A stretch of DNA of 64,000 nucleotides from Methanofollis sp. W23. Its GTDB lineage: Archaea > Halobacteriota > Methanomicrobia > Methanomicrobiales > Methanofollaceae. Each line of letters opens with the position of its first letter. Positions within the stretch are counted from its first letter, which is position 1. The position numbers and the translations under genes were made by a program. This document shows positions 16,411 to 25,396 of the stretch, piece after piece. Location of the stretch: the NCBI RefSeq assembly GCF_017875325.1, contig NZ_JAGGMN010000001.1, forward strand, positions 186,001 through 250,000, read 5' to 3'. The notes under the pieces are model-generated. The model did no database searches. It was not told the origin of the DNA and saw only the letters and a list, made by a program, of their open reading frames with translations.

Positions 16411-18186
16411 ATGTGTTACCTATTGCGCTACAATTCCATTATATGTATCTTTCTCGCCCTCCTTCTGATCGGACCTTCCTCGGCTCTCTACGATTTTGAG
16501 GGAGTCCCCTTCGACGTAACGGCGCAAGGGGAGGTGCAGGGGGATTTCCGCACCTTCGGGACCTATGGACTTGCCATCCCGCCGGTCGAATGCACCTTCT
16601 CCCTCAACCAGACTCCCAGATGTGCCCGTGCCTACTGCGGGGTCTGGGGCGGGAATGAGCGGTACACCGGGTGGGTGGAGATGACGGTGAACGACCGGCC
16701 GCCGGTCCGCGTCTCCCTCGGAGGTGTCGACGACGTCGACGCCGCCGCCCTCATCTCAGGCCATGGGGTTGCCTGGGTGGGGTGGGACCTCACCGGTCTG
16801 CTCGGGCCCGGCGAGAACACCGTGACGGTCACGACCAGTCGGGGCGAGACCGGGAATCGCCTGGACGGCCGCGTCTATGCCCTGCAGGTCGTCGCCGTCG
16901 AGGAAGACCCCGCCCGCCCTCTCACCTGCTACTGGATCGCGGAGGGCAACGAGAACCTCCATGGGGAAGGGTGGGCCGGCGATCTCCAGACCAGAAAAGA
17001 CGAGACCTCCATCTCGTTCGGAGGGGTGAAAGAGCAGGTCGATTGGGCGCGCCTCTCCCTCCTCCTCCTTGCCACCCAGAAGGGACAGCCCGACTACGCC
17101 ACCTTCAACGGCCATGACCTGGGGAGCGTGGCCGGCGGCGAGTATCTCCCGGGCGCTCGCGACATCGGCGACGAGTGTTCCTTCAATGCAGACGGCGGCG
17201 AAGGGACGCGCTCCAGGTACGTCGACGCCGAGACCTTCGACGTGACCGACCTGGTGGGCGAGACCAACACCCTCACTATTGCACGGGGCAGAGACCTCGA
17301 CGGCGACGGTTCGATCTCGTCCACCGGGGCGACGCCTGAGGGCGAGGACTATCTCCATCCGGTCCTGGCGGTCCTCGCGGTACAGCCGGCCGACGCCTCC
17401 CCGGCCCCTGACTTCTCTCTCAGCGACCTCGCGGTCTCGGGGGCGTACACCGGGAGGACTGCCGACCTCCGGGCCGTCCTGAGGAATGCCGGGTCGCCGC
17501 CCGAAGCCCCGGTGACAGTGCGGTGGACGGTGGACGGTGCGGTGATCGCGGAAGAGACGGTCGTCCCGGCAGCACGCGGTGTCCAGACAGTGCACGCCAC
17601 CTGGGACGCCGTCGAGGGGCGGCACGAGATCGCCGCCGCCGTCTCGACGGCGGGCGACCGGGACACCGGCGACAACCATGTCGCCCGGAGTGCGACGGTC
17701 GGGGCGCTCCCTGACCTCGCGGTCGACGTCGGCGAACCGTATCGGGCGGACGGCGCTGGCCCGGCCCCGACCTCCTCGCCTCTCCCCTTCCCGCTCGCGG
17801 CCTGGGCACTCGGGGTCGCCGCGCTTGCGGCGGGCAGGAAGTCGAGAGGGACATGTCTCCTCGTGCTCCTCCTCGTCGCCGCGGTGACGGTGGTGCCGGC
17901 CGGCGCCGCCGGAGCGTATGAGCAGTATGAAGTCCCGGTCGAGGTGAAGAATCTCGGCGGGAGCGACGCCGCGCCCTTCCAGGTCACGGTCTACCTGGAC
18001 GGCGAGAAGGTCGCCGCACTCTCTCTGGAGGCCGGACTTGCGGCCGGCGGCACCGAACACCTGAAGGTCCCGCTCTCCACCACGTCCGGCGACCATACCC
18101 TCAGGGTCGTCGCCGACGAGAACGGGGTGATCGAGGAGAGCGACACGAACAACAACGCAGCGGAGGGTCGGTATGCGTTCCCGTGA
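16411..18186 (+). CDS. secreted DUF3344/CARDB surface protein with an internal double hydrophobic segment
   Basis: A 591-residue exported protein. The signal peptide (about residues 9-26, SIICIFLALLLIGPSSA) is followed by a DUF3344 region to about 325 and a CARDB domain (about 330-430). A second CARDB begins with LPDLAVDVGEPY near 435 but is broken by two hydrophobic stretches (PFPLAAWALGVAALAAGRKS, then GTCLLVLLLVAAVTVVPAGA) before it resumes with VPVEVKNLGGSDAAPF near 510. The first stretch looks like a C-terminal anchor and the second like a new signal peptide. It overlaps the next gene by 14 nt and heads an operon with a MacB-type transporter. Ligand unknown. Confidence 0.8.
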   Translation: MCYLLRYNSIICIFLALLLIGPSSALYDFEGVPFDVTAQGEVQGDFRTFGTYGLAIPPVECTFSLNQTPRCARAYCGVWGGNERYTGWVEMTVNDRPPVRVSLGGVDDVDAAALISGHGVAWVGWDLTGLLGPGENTVTVTTSRGETGNRLDGRVYALQVVAVEEDPARPLTCYWIAEGNENLHGEGWAGDLQTRKDETSISFGGVKEQVDWARLSLLLLATQKGQPDYATFNGHDLGSVAGGEYLPGARDIGDECSFNADGGEGTRSRYVDAETFDVTDLVGETNTLTIARGRDLDGDGSISSTGATPEGEDYLHPVLAVLAVQPADASPAPDFSLSDLAVSGAYTGRTADLRAVLRNAGSPPEAPVTVRWTVDGAVIAEETVVPAARGVQTVHATWDAVEGRHEIAAAVSTAGDRDTGDNHVARSATVGALPDLAVDVGEPYRADGAGPAPTSSPLPFPLAAWALGVAALAAGRKSRGTCLLVLLLVAAVTVVPAGAAGAYEQYEVPVEVKNLGGSDAAPFQVTVYLDGEKVAALSLEAGLAAGGTEHLKVPLSTTSGDHTLRVVADENGVIEESDTNNNAAEGRYAFP

Positions 18187-19132
18187 CCTGGCGCTGACCC
18201 TCTTCCTGCTCTCCGTGGTCGTCGTCCCGGTCTCGGCCACCTATGCCGCCGACCATCCCCTGACCCCGGTGTATGCGGAGACCGTCCATGGCGGGTACCT
18301 CTACACCCTGGGTAACAGCACCTATTCGGGCACCCTCGAACCCGGCGCCACCTATACGGTCGCGTACGAGGACCTGCTCCCCGAGGGTGCTGAGGTCGGG
18401 TTCGCCCGCCTGTACCTCTACTGGGCATGGAGCAAAGACGGGCAGGCCGCGGTCTATCCGGCGGTGGACGTCGCGGTAGACGGCACGCCTCTCGAGCGGG
18501 TCGCCCGCTATACCGACTCCAAGGGTTTTGTCTCAAAGAACGACTTTTTCTCCGGCGTCGATGTCTATGCCCTCCCCACCCTCGCCTCGGGCCGCCCACT
18601 CACGGTGACCGGGACGAACGCGGCCGAAGGAAACGCCACCTTTGTCGTGCAGGGTGCGGCGGTGCTGCTGGTCTACGTAGATCCCGCCGCCCCCGAGAAG
18701 ATGCTCTGGGTGCAGGAGGGCGCCGACCTCCTGTACAGCAACTATGGCATCACCCCTGAGATGGCCACGGCGCAGGCGACCTTCGATGGCGAGATCGATA
18801 CGGGCAGGGTGAAGTCGGCCACCCTCTTCCTGGCGGCCCCCTCCGCTGGGTACACCACCGCCGACCTCCCCGAGAAGAACCGCATCGCCATGAACCGCGG
18901 CGGCGAGAGCGGTCTGCCGTCTTTTATCCAGTCCATCATCGACCTCGTTTTCCCCTCGGCCAACGGCAAGACCTGGATCGACGCCTTCGATGCCGACGAA
19001 GAACGGCAGGTGGGCACCGACCGGCGGGACGTCACCCCCTGGCTCCGTTCGTCAGGGAACACCGTCGAGGTGCAGGACCATGGAGACTACCTCCAGTTCA
19101 CCAACGCCGTCCTGGAGGTGGAGATGCGATGA
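18173..19132 (+). CDS. secreted DUF3344 protein
   Basis: A 319-residue protein with a signal peptide (RSRDLALTLFLLSVVVVPVS) and one DUF3344 domain filling the rest: FARLYLYWAWSKDGQ, VDVAVDGTPLERV, KNDFFSGVDVYALP and LWVQEGADLLYSNYGITPE follow the same order as in the neighbouring paralogues. There is no C-terminal anchor, so it may be released or held by partners. DUF3344 proteins are common on the surface of Methanomicrobiales and have no known function. It overlaps the preceding gene by 14 nt and the ABC ATPase by 4 nt, which ties it to the transporter. Confidence 0.82.
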   Translation: MRSRDLALTLFLLSVVVVPVSATYAADHPLTPVYAETVHGGYLYTLGNSTYSGTLEPGATYTVAYEDLLPEGAEVGFARLYLYWAWSKDGQAAVYPAVDVAVDGTPLERVARYTDSKGFVSKNDFFSGVDVYALPTLASGRPLTVTGTNAAEGNATFVVQGAAVLLVYVDPAAPEKMLWVQEGADLLYSNYGITPEMATAQATFDGEIDTGRVKSATLFLAAPSAGYTTADLPEKNRIAMNRGGESGLPSFIQSIIDLVFPSANGKTWIDAFDADEERQVGTDRRDVTPWLRSSGNTVEVQDHGDYLQFTNAVLEVEMR

Positions 19133-19794
19133 CCGCCGCGATCGAGGTGACGGGCCTGGGCAAACGCTACCCCCCTGCCGTCGAGGCCCTGCGGGACGTG
19201 GACCTCCGGGTCGAGAGCGGTGAGTTCGTCGCACTCCTCGGGAAGAGCGGGAGCGGGAAGAGCACCCTCTTGAACATCCTCGGCGGCCTTGATCACCCTG
19301 AACGCGGCAGCGTCAGGATCGCCGGGGCCGGGGTTGACTATACCGACCGCACCGCCCTGGTCGCCCTCCGCCGGCAGACAATCGGTTTTGTCTTCCAGGA
19401 CTTCTCGCTCATCCCGACGATGACGGCCCTGGAAAATGTGGCCTACCCGCTCCTCTTCAACTATCAGGATCGAAAGATGCGGGAGGCGCGGGCCGCCGCC
19501 CTCCTCGAGCGCGTTGGCCTGGCGCACCGGCGCGGCCACTACCCGCATCAGATGAGCGGCGGCGAGCAGCAGCGGGTGGCGGTGGCGCGGGCACTGGTCG
19601 GCCGCCCTTCCATCATCCTCGCCGACGAACCGACCGGGAACCTCGACACCGTCACCAGCGCGGAGATCATCGGTCTCCTCAGGGAGATCAACCGGGAGGA
19701 CGGGACCACGCTCCTCGTCGTCACCCATGACCCGGACGTCGGGGCCGAGGCCGACCGCGTCGTCGTGATGCAGGACGGGCAGGTGGTCGCATGA
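19129..19794 (+). CDS. ABC transporter ATP-binding protein, MacB/LolD type
   Basis: A 221-residue ATPase. Walker A is GKSGSGKST at residues 38-46, followed by the Q-loop in IGFVFQDFSLIPTMTALENV, the signature MSGGEQQRVAVARAL, Walker B IILADEPTGNLD and the switch His in VVTHDP. The FSLIPTMTALENV and DEPTGNLD wording is that of the MacB/LolD/FtsE branch, which works mechanically on extracytoplasmic substrates. It overlaps the upstream DUF3344 gene and the downstream permease by 4 nt each. Confidence 0.94.
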   Translation: MTAAIEVTGLGKRYPPAVEALRDVDLRVESGEFVALLGKSGSGKSTLLNILGGLDHPERGSVRIAGAGVDYTDRTALVALRRQTIGFVFQDFSLIPTMTALENVAYPLLFNYQDRKMREARAAALLERVGLAHRRGHYPHQMSGGEQQRVAVARALVGRPSIILADEPTGNLDTVTSAEIIGLLREINREDGTTLLVVTHDPDVGAEADRVVVMQDGQVVA

Positions 19795-21005
19795 AGGTCC
19801 TCGACTTTTTCCTTCTTGCCGCCAGGCAGGTCTCGCGCAAACGGATGCGGGCGTGCCTGACCATCATCGGGATCGCCGTCGGGATCGCCGCGGTCATCGG
19901 CACGGTCTCGCTCGGCGAGGGGATCAGGGCCCAGGCGATCAGTGCGATCGAGGCGCAGTCAGACCTCACCCTCCTCGAGGTGACGGCCGGCCAGCAGGGA
20001 GGGGTCGTCCAGTTCGTGACGCCTTCCAGGGCGCAGGCCGTCGCCGGCATCCCGGGTGTCGCCGCCACCGCCCCGATCCTGAGGGACGCCTTCGCCTCTG
20101 AACGGCAGACCTATCTCGCGGTCATGGGGGTCGACGCCGGACCCTTCGAGGCGGTGGTCTCGTCCTCCTATGCACAGGGCCTTGCCCCGCGACCCGGCAC
20201 CAACGAGGTCGTGCTCGGTGCCGACCTCGCCGAGAGCCTGCGCCGGTACGAGGGCGTGCGGGTCGGCGATCCCATGACCGTGCTGGTGCGCGAGTACGCC
20301 GATACCGGGTCGCCCGAAGACCGGCGGGTCACGCTTCTCCCGGTCGGCGTCCTCGCTGAAAGAGGCGACGCCCTGGACACCACCCTCGTCTGCGACCTCT
20401 CGTATCTGGAAGGGGTCCGGGACCGGTCGGGCACCTATGACGGCGTCCTGGTCAGGACCGCCACCACCGCCGACGTCTTCCCGGTCGTGGCCGAGGTGAA
20501 GGCGCTGGGCCTCGGGGTCGAGGGGTCCTTTGAGGAGATCGATGCGGTGAACCGCCTGATGGACCTGGTGATCCTCGTCCTCGCGTTCTTTGCCGCCGTC
20601 TCCCTGGTGGTTGGGGCGCTGATGATCATGACCACGATGGTCACCTCGGTCTATGAACGTCGGCACGAGATCGGGATCGCCATGGCGGTCGGGGCCTCGC
20701 CGCGCGAGGTGCTGGCCCTGGTCCTCATGGAATGTGCGACGATCGGGCTGGTCGGCGGGATCGTCGGCGACGTGCTCGGTCTCGGGTTCGCCGGGGTGAT
20801 CGAGACGGTCGGCAAACCCCTGCTCGTCTCCGCCCTCGGCGAGGGCTTTGCCGGGCTTGCGGGATCGTCGATCACCCTGGTCACGCCGCCACTCCTCCTC
20901 CTCGGGGTCGTGGCGGCGGTGGCGCTCTCGGTGCTCTCTGGACTGTACCCAGGGCTGCTTGCGGCCAGGCAGGACCCGGTCGAGGCGATCAGGTCGAGGG
21001 GGTAG
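19791..21005 (+). CDS. ABC transporter permease, MacB/FtsX family
   Basis: A 404-residue permease with the MacB topology: an N-terminal membrane helix (about residues 22-42, ACLTIIGIAVGIAAVIGTVS), a long extracytoplasmic domain (about 45-265), then three helices in the C-terminal FtsX domain (about 268-295, 320-345 and 365-392). The motifs RMRACLTIIGIAVGIAA and YERRHEIGIAMAVGASPREV are typical. MacB-type systems extrude or release proteins rather than import nutrients, and here the permease is flanked by exported DUF3344/PEGA proteins, so release or assembly of those proteins is the likely job. The start overlaps the ATPase stop by 4 nt. Confidence 0.92.
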   Translation: MKVLDFFLLAARQVSRKRMRACLTIIGIAVGIAAVIGTVSLGEGIRAQAISAIEAQSDLTLLEVTAGQQGGVVQFVTPSRAQAVAGIPGVAATAPILRDAFASERQTYLAVMGVDAGPFEAVVSSSYAQGLAPRPGTNEVVLGADLAESLRRYEGVRVGDPMTVLVREYADTGSPEDRRVTLLPVGVLAERGDALDTTLVCDLSYLEGVRDRSGTYDGVLVRTATTADVFPVVAEVKALGLGVEGSFEEIDAVNRLMDLVILVLAFFAAVSLVVGALMIMTTMVTSVYERRHEIGIAMAVGASPREVLALVLMECATIGLVGGIVGDVLGLGFAGVIETVGKPLLVSALGEGFAGLAGSSITLVTPPLLLLGVVAAVALSVLSGLYPGLLAARQDPVEAIRSRG

Positions 21006-21010
21006 ATGAG

Positions 21011-24000
21011 ATGATGAAAGAGAGAATGAAAAGAAAAGAACGATTCGGAGTGCTGTTCTGTATCCTTGCTCTCCTCCTGCTCCCGGCGGCGGCGGCCGAC
21101 TCCTATGTCGGCGGGATCCCACTCTCGACCGAGGAGCAGGGAACGGTCTCGGGCGGGGTGTATATCGACGCCTACCCGGGATTTGCGACTTCAGCCGAGA
21201 AGACTTTCAGTCTCCCTGCCGGGGCCGAGGTGAAATGGGCCAGGCTCTATGTCGCAGTCTACTGCGGCAACCAGCAGGAGAACTATGCCGGGACGGTGAC
21301 CGTCTCTGTGGACGGAGGGCCGCGGTACACCGATGACTTGAATGTCGAGTACGTTTTCCCTGGCGATGATGGTGATGGCCCTGTCTGGGTGAACGATCAC
21401 TGCACCAGGGTGACGAGCGACTACCTGGCATGGTATGACGTGACGTCCTGCATCCGGGATGACGGCCTGAAGGTGAAAGTCGCGACCGAGAAGATCGACG
21501 CGAAGTTCGACGGTCGGATCAAGTGCGTCGCCCTTGTCGCCGCCTATGACGACGGTGACGGCGACATGGTGCACTACTGGATCAACCAGGGGCATGACAC
21601 CGACTCGTACAAGACCGACGAGAACGGGAAACCGTACGTCGGCGAGACCGAGTTCGGGACCGGCGTACTGGAGACCGAAGGGGACGAGGCTACGCTCTCG
21701 GTGCTGTACCTCGCCTCTGAGAATGGGATCTATCGGTTCGGCGGCGAGACGTTGGACGGCGATGGGTCGGAAGGCGCATATTTCGGGTCTGAGCGCTGGG
21801 ATGTCCTCGACCTCCTCGAACCGGGCAGAGATGTTGCCCTCACCTATGACCGGAAGGACTCGGAGACCTTCTACAAGATCTTCCTCTCGACCCTGACGGT
21901 GCGGTACGCCGAGCGCGATGTCGGGGCCATCGCGGTGAACTCGGTTCCCGCCGGTGCGCTCGTCTATATCGACGACGAGGAGCAGGAGGAGGAGACCAAC
22001 ACCACGGTTTCAGGCCTGGAGACCGGCACCCATACCGTCAGGGTGGAGATGGAAGGCTACCCGGTCCCTGAGGAGCGGGAGGTCGAGGTCGAGAAAGGTG
22101 AGACCGCGACGCTGACGTTCGTCCTGGAGCGGCCGTCCGGTTCGATCAGCGTTTCGTCCGAACCTGTCGGGGCGGCGGTCTATCTTGACGGCGAAGAGAC
22201 CGGGGTCACGACCGACACGCTCCTTGAAGAGGTTCCGGCCGGTGGACACACCATCATCCTCAAGCGTGCCGGCTATGACGACTATACCGAAGAGGTGGTG
22301 GTCGTCGAGGGCGAGACGGCCGAGGTCGCGGCCACCCTTACCGCTTCTTCCTCCTCGCCGGGTGGCGGGGGAGGTTCTGACGACGGCGGGGACGACGGGG
22401 CAGATGATGAAGGCACCGGGTATGCCGGCGGTCAGTTCGGGGTGGTCGCCCGCGGTGCGGTCGCCGGTAATCTCAGCCTGACCACCGCCGGGGCGTACAC
22501 CGGTCTGCTCGCTCCCGGCGACAGCGCGACCTTCACCGTCCCCCTCGACCCGTCGGCGGACGCCCGTCTCACCTGGGGCCGCCTGTACCTCTTCACCACC
22601 TGGGGACATGACGAGGAGCAGCGCGCTGGCCAGCAGGCAGAGGCCGCGGTGAGCGTGGACGGGACGCCGGTCCCGATAGACCGGCGGTACAGCGACCAGA
22701 AGGGGGAGGGGGCCTACGACTATCCGGTCGAGACCCTGGCGTACAATGTTACCCCTTATCTTGACGACCACGACCTCGCGGTCGCGGTCACCAACACCGG
22801 GAAGGAGGGGGCGACCTTTGCCCTGTACGGGTGTGCCCTCCTGACACTCTCTGAGGAACCTGGTGCGCCGCTGAGGGAGTACTGGGTGGCGGAAGGGGCG
22901 GACGCCCTCCGTGCCGACGAAGGTGCCGGGATCACGTCTGAGGAGGCCTCCACCACGGCCAGGTTCACCGGCATCCCCTCACCCGAGACGGTCTCCGCCG
23001 CCCATATGATCGTCGCGAGTACGGCAGCGACCGGGATGGAGGGAGAGGAGCATGTGGTCATCTTCAATGGGGCCGAATGGGAGAACCCCCTCCAGGGGGG
23101 GTCGTCGGTGGTCAGCACTGCCACCTTTGACGTCAGGCCCTATCTTGAGGAGGGCGAATCGTCGGCCGCGATCCGGAGCGTCGACACCGGGAAGAAGGGC
23201 GACTATATGGAGAACCGGGTGGTGGCCCTGGTCCTGACGCGGGGCGCCCCCTCGTCGTCGGCGACCCCTGCACCTGGTTCGACGCCGTCGTCGGTTGGGG
23301 GCATGTCTGAACTGGATAGCCCGCCGACCTCCACAGACGCTGACCGCACTGCAGTCGATGAAGAGGAGGAGAACCCGTTCTTATCCTGGCTGTTCTCATT
23401 GTGGTCGGCATTCTTGAGTCTACTCGGGTTCCAGGTCGAAGATCAGGCCCCTGACCCGGAGGCCCGAACGGTGGAGGAGAAAGAGGCGCCGGTCCCGACC
23501 ATCAGCGTGGCTCCTCTAACCCCTCAAGACGCCATGCTTGCCCTCACCTCCACACCCTCATCCGCCCTCATCTCACTTGATGGAGAATACATCGGTAGGA
23601 CCACACCCTGCACCCTCGGCCCCCTCACATCGGGTCGTCACACTATAAGGCTTGACCACGAAGGGTGCCCGGCCTTTGAATCGGTCTTCGACCTCGCGGG
23701 TGAACAGACACTTTCCGTTGACCTCGAAGCCGGGACGCCTGTCCTCTCTGAAGAACTTACCGACACCGAACGTGACGGTACCGGGTGCATCCTGGTGGAC
23801 TCGAAGCCTGACGGGGTGAAGATCGTCTTTGACGGCCGGACACTGCCGGTGAAGACACCTTATCTGATCTGTGGGGTGAAGCCGGGCCTTCATACAGTGA
23901 AGGTGAAGGGGAAAAGGGGTCAGTTCGAGGTGGACAAAAAGAAGTGCTCGGTCGAACCTGGTGTGGTGACACCCCTCCTCTTTACCGCAGAGAAAACGGC

Positions 24001-24655
24001 TTCCCACACCCTGAATGTCAGGTCAGAACACTTTGAAGGAGTTGAGGTCTCTGTCGACGGTCGACGGTGCAATGCAAAAATTCCAGGCAAAGTGGAGGTC
24101 CAGGGGTCCAGTTCCTATCTCTCTCTCCGCGACGACCAGGGCTACTTCACCTTCCAGATCCTCAGGTGTCTTGATGACGGCGCCGACCTCTGGATCGAAT
24201 CCTCTGAACAGCCTGGTGCCGGGGTGATGGTGGAGTCCGACCCCTCTGGGGCTGACATTTTGGTGGACGGGTTTGTGACCGGATACGCGACTCCCTATCT
24301 TGTCACCAATCTCTCGAAAGGCTCGCACCTGATCGGGGTCTCTCGGCCAGGGTATCTCCCCCAGGAAAAGAGGATCCCGCTCGTCGACCGCCAGAGCACA
24401 CCTGCGGACGCAGCGGTCTCGTTCCAACTGGAGGGCTATTCTTGTGGTGCTCTCCAGGTCACCACGCCGCAGGAGGGAGCGCGGATATATCTGCATGGCA
24501 AGAACACCGGAGAAAAGACTCCTTACATCTTTGAATATATGAAGATCGGCACCTATGAGGTGAAGGTGAAGGACGGGAACACCGCCCGGGAGCAGGACGT
24601 GACCGTCCTTCCTGGCAGGACCGTACTCTGCTCGTTCGTGGACGGAGCGGAATAG
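21011..24655 (+). CDS. large secreted protein with two DUF3344 regions and multiple PEGA domains
   Basis: A 1214-residue exported protein. The signal peptide is near residues 10-30 (RFGVLFCILALLLLPAAAAD). Order: DUF3344 (about 30-300), PEGA repeats from about 306 and 376, a Gly/Asp-rich linker, a second DUF3344 (about 475-745), a hydrophobic segment NPFLSWLFSLWSAFLSLLGF near 793, then four or five PEGA or PEGA-like units (from about 840, 925, 1000, 1074 and 1145). PEGA beta-domains such as VESDPSGADILVDGFVTG are surface or S-layer associated. There is no C-terminal anchor, so the mid-chain hydrophobic segment is the only candidate membrane span. ATG at 21011, 5 nt after the permease stop. Confidence 0.85.
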   Translation: MMKERMKRKERFGVLFCILALLLLPAAAADSYVGGIPLSTEEQGTVSGGVYIDAYPGFATSAEKTFSLPAGAEVKWARLYVAVYCGNQQENYAGTVTVSVDGGPRYTDDLNVEYVFPGDDGDGPVWVNDHCTRVTSDYLAWYDVTSCIRDDGLKVKVATEKIDAKFDGRIKCVALVAAYDDGDGDMVHYWINQGHDTDSYKTDENGKPYVGETEFGTGVLETEGDEATLSVLYLASENGIYRFGGETLDGDGSEGAYFGSERWDVLDLLEPGRDVALTYDRKDSETFYKIFLSTLTVRYAERDVGAIAVNSVPAGALVYIDDEEQEEETNTTVSGLETGTHTVRVEMEGYPVPEEREVEVEKGETATLTFVLERPSGSISVSSEPVGAAVYLDGEETGVTTDTLLEEVPAGGHTIILKRAGYDDYTEEVVVVEGETAEVAATLTASSSSPGGGGGSDDGGDDGADDEGTGYAGGQFGVVARGAVAGNLSLTTAGAYTGLLAPGDSATFTVPLDPSADARLTWGRLYLFTTWGHDEEQRAGQQAEAAVSVDGTPVPIDRRYSDQKGEGAYDYPVETLAYNVTPYLDDHDLAVAVTNTGKEGATFALYGCALLTLSEEPGAPLREYWVAEGADALRADEGAGITSEEASTTARFTGIPSPETVSAAHMIVASTAATGMEGEEHVVIFNGAEWENPLQGGSSVVSTATFDVRPYLEEGESSAAIRSVDTGKKGDYMENRVVALVLTRGAPSSSATPAPGSTPSSVGGMSELDSPPTSTDADRTAVDEEEENPFLSWLFSLWSAFLSLLGFQVEDQAPDPEARTVEEKEAPVPTISVAPLTPQDAMLALTSTPSSALISLDGEYIGRTTPCTLGPLTSGRHTIRLDHEGCPAFESVFDLAGEQTLSVDLEAGTPVLSEELTDTERDGTGCILVDSKPDGVKIVFDGRTLPVKTPYLICGVKPGLHTVKVKGKRGQFEVDKKKCSVEPGVVTPLLFTAEKTASHTLNVRSEHFEGVEVSVDGRRCNAKIPGKVEVQGSSSYLSLRDDQGYFTFQILRCLDDGADLWIESSEQPGAGVMVESDPSGADILVDGFVTGYATPYLVTNLSKGSHLIGVSRPGYLPQEKRIPLVDRQSTPADAAVSFQLEGYSCGALQVTTPQEGARIYLHGKNTGEKTPYIFEYMKIGTYEVKVKDGNTAREQDVTVLPGRTVLCSFVDGAE

Positions 24656-24666
24656 GCGCCCCTAAC

Positions 24667-24682
24667 TTAATTTTTCTTTTTT
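24667..24682 (+). terminator. T-tract after the DUF3344/ABC operon
   Basis: TTAATTTTTCTTTTTT lies 12 nt after the stop codon of the PEGA gene. Confidence 0.5.
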
Positions 24683-24917
24683 GGGATTTGTAGAAACCTT
24701 CATTCATTCCTGGTATGAGCGTGACTCATCCGTTTTCCCCCCACGCTCGCACCGGTGGCGAGTGCTGCCAGATTCCCGGGATGACGATGGAGTCAGGAAG
24801 GCACATTCGATGTCCTTGAAGAGGATTCTGCGATCTCCGACTAATCGTGTGGTGGGGGGTTGAGGGGGCGGCCAGCCCCCAGCCAGAAGATTCATCAAGA
24901 GGATCTCTACAGAACCG
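24683..24917 (-). repeat. copy D of the inverted-end element
   Basis: 235 bp. On the plus strand it runs from GGGATTTGTAGAAACC to CAAGAGGATCTCTACAGAAC and then CG; the internal order (GGAAGGCAC after the GC-rich part) shows it lies opposite to copies C, F, H and I. It shares CTGGTATGAGCGTGACTCAT with the neighbouring copy E. Confidence 0.75.
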
Positions 24918-25030
24918 AAAATCTTTGATTTTCAGGATGGGGGCGGAGCGAGATGAGAGGGCTGGAAGCCTTTGATTGCTATCCCCCTGCAGAGAGGCTC
25001 TGGGGGTCATCCTGAAGAATTATGGATAAT

Positions 25031-25263
25031 CGGTTTTGTAGAAACCCTTGCGTATCCTGGTGTGAGCGTGATGTATCCGCCTTCCCCCTTCTTCGGCCGG
25101 GGGCTCTGCCCCCGGACCCCAGGGATGACGATAGGGCCGGGAAGGCACCATCAAAAACTATAAGGAGGACATTGCTGTCTGCCACCTATCTTCACGCGGG
25201 GGGACCGGGGGGTGGCCAACCCCCCCGCGAAGAGAACGATCAAGAGGATTTCTACAAAGCCGG
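25031..25263 (-). repeat. copy E of the inverted-end element, best preserved
   Basis: 233 bp, bounded by CGGTTTTGTAGAAACCC and AGGATTTCTACAAAGCCG. Its reverse complement reads CGGCTTTGTAGAAATCCTC, then a G/C stem region, GTGCCTTCCCGGCCCTATCG, CCGGGGGCAGAGCCCCCGG and GGGGGAAGGCGG. This is the best reference copy for a consensus. Confidence 0.78.
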
Positions 25264-25396
25264 ACAATCATTTTTTGAGATATATCTTTTCATCGGTTAC
25301 ATTTTGTAGGTAAATTTATAAATTTAGTAACAAAAGTCGTGAATAATGGTACATTTGTTCAAACTATGTACTTGAAAATGAATGTGAGATGATGAA
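25264..25396 (+). promoter_or_regulatory. AT-rich promoter region of the duplicated DUF3344 gene
   Basis: AT-rich DNA with several TATA-like runs (GAGATATATCTTTTC near 25277, AAATTTATAAATTTAG near 25311). GTGAGATGATGAA just before the GTG at 25397 can act as ribosome-binding site. Confidence 0.4.

Noticed and set aside
16756-18240. 494-codon frame on the minus strand opposite the first DUF3344 gene
   Set aside because: It is a mirror of the high-GC coding strand: Arg/Gly/Asp-rich, with no domain. The plus-strand frame has signal peptide and recognisable domains.
19959-21122. 387-codon minus-strand frame opposite the permease
   Set aside because: His/Arg/Asp-rich shadow of the permease gene.
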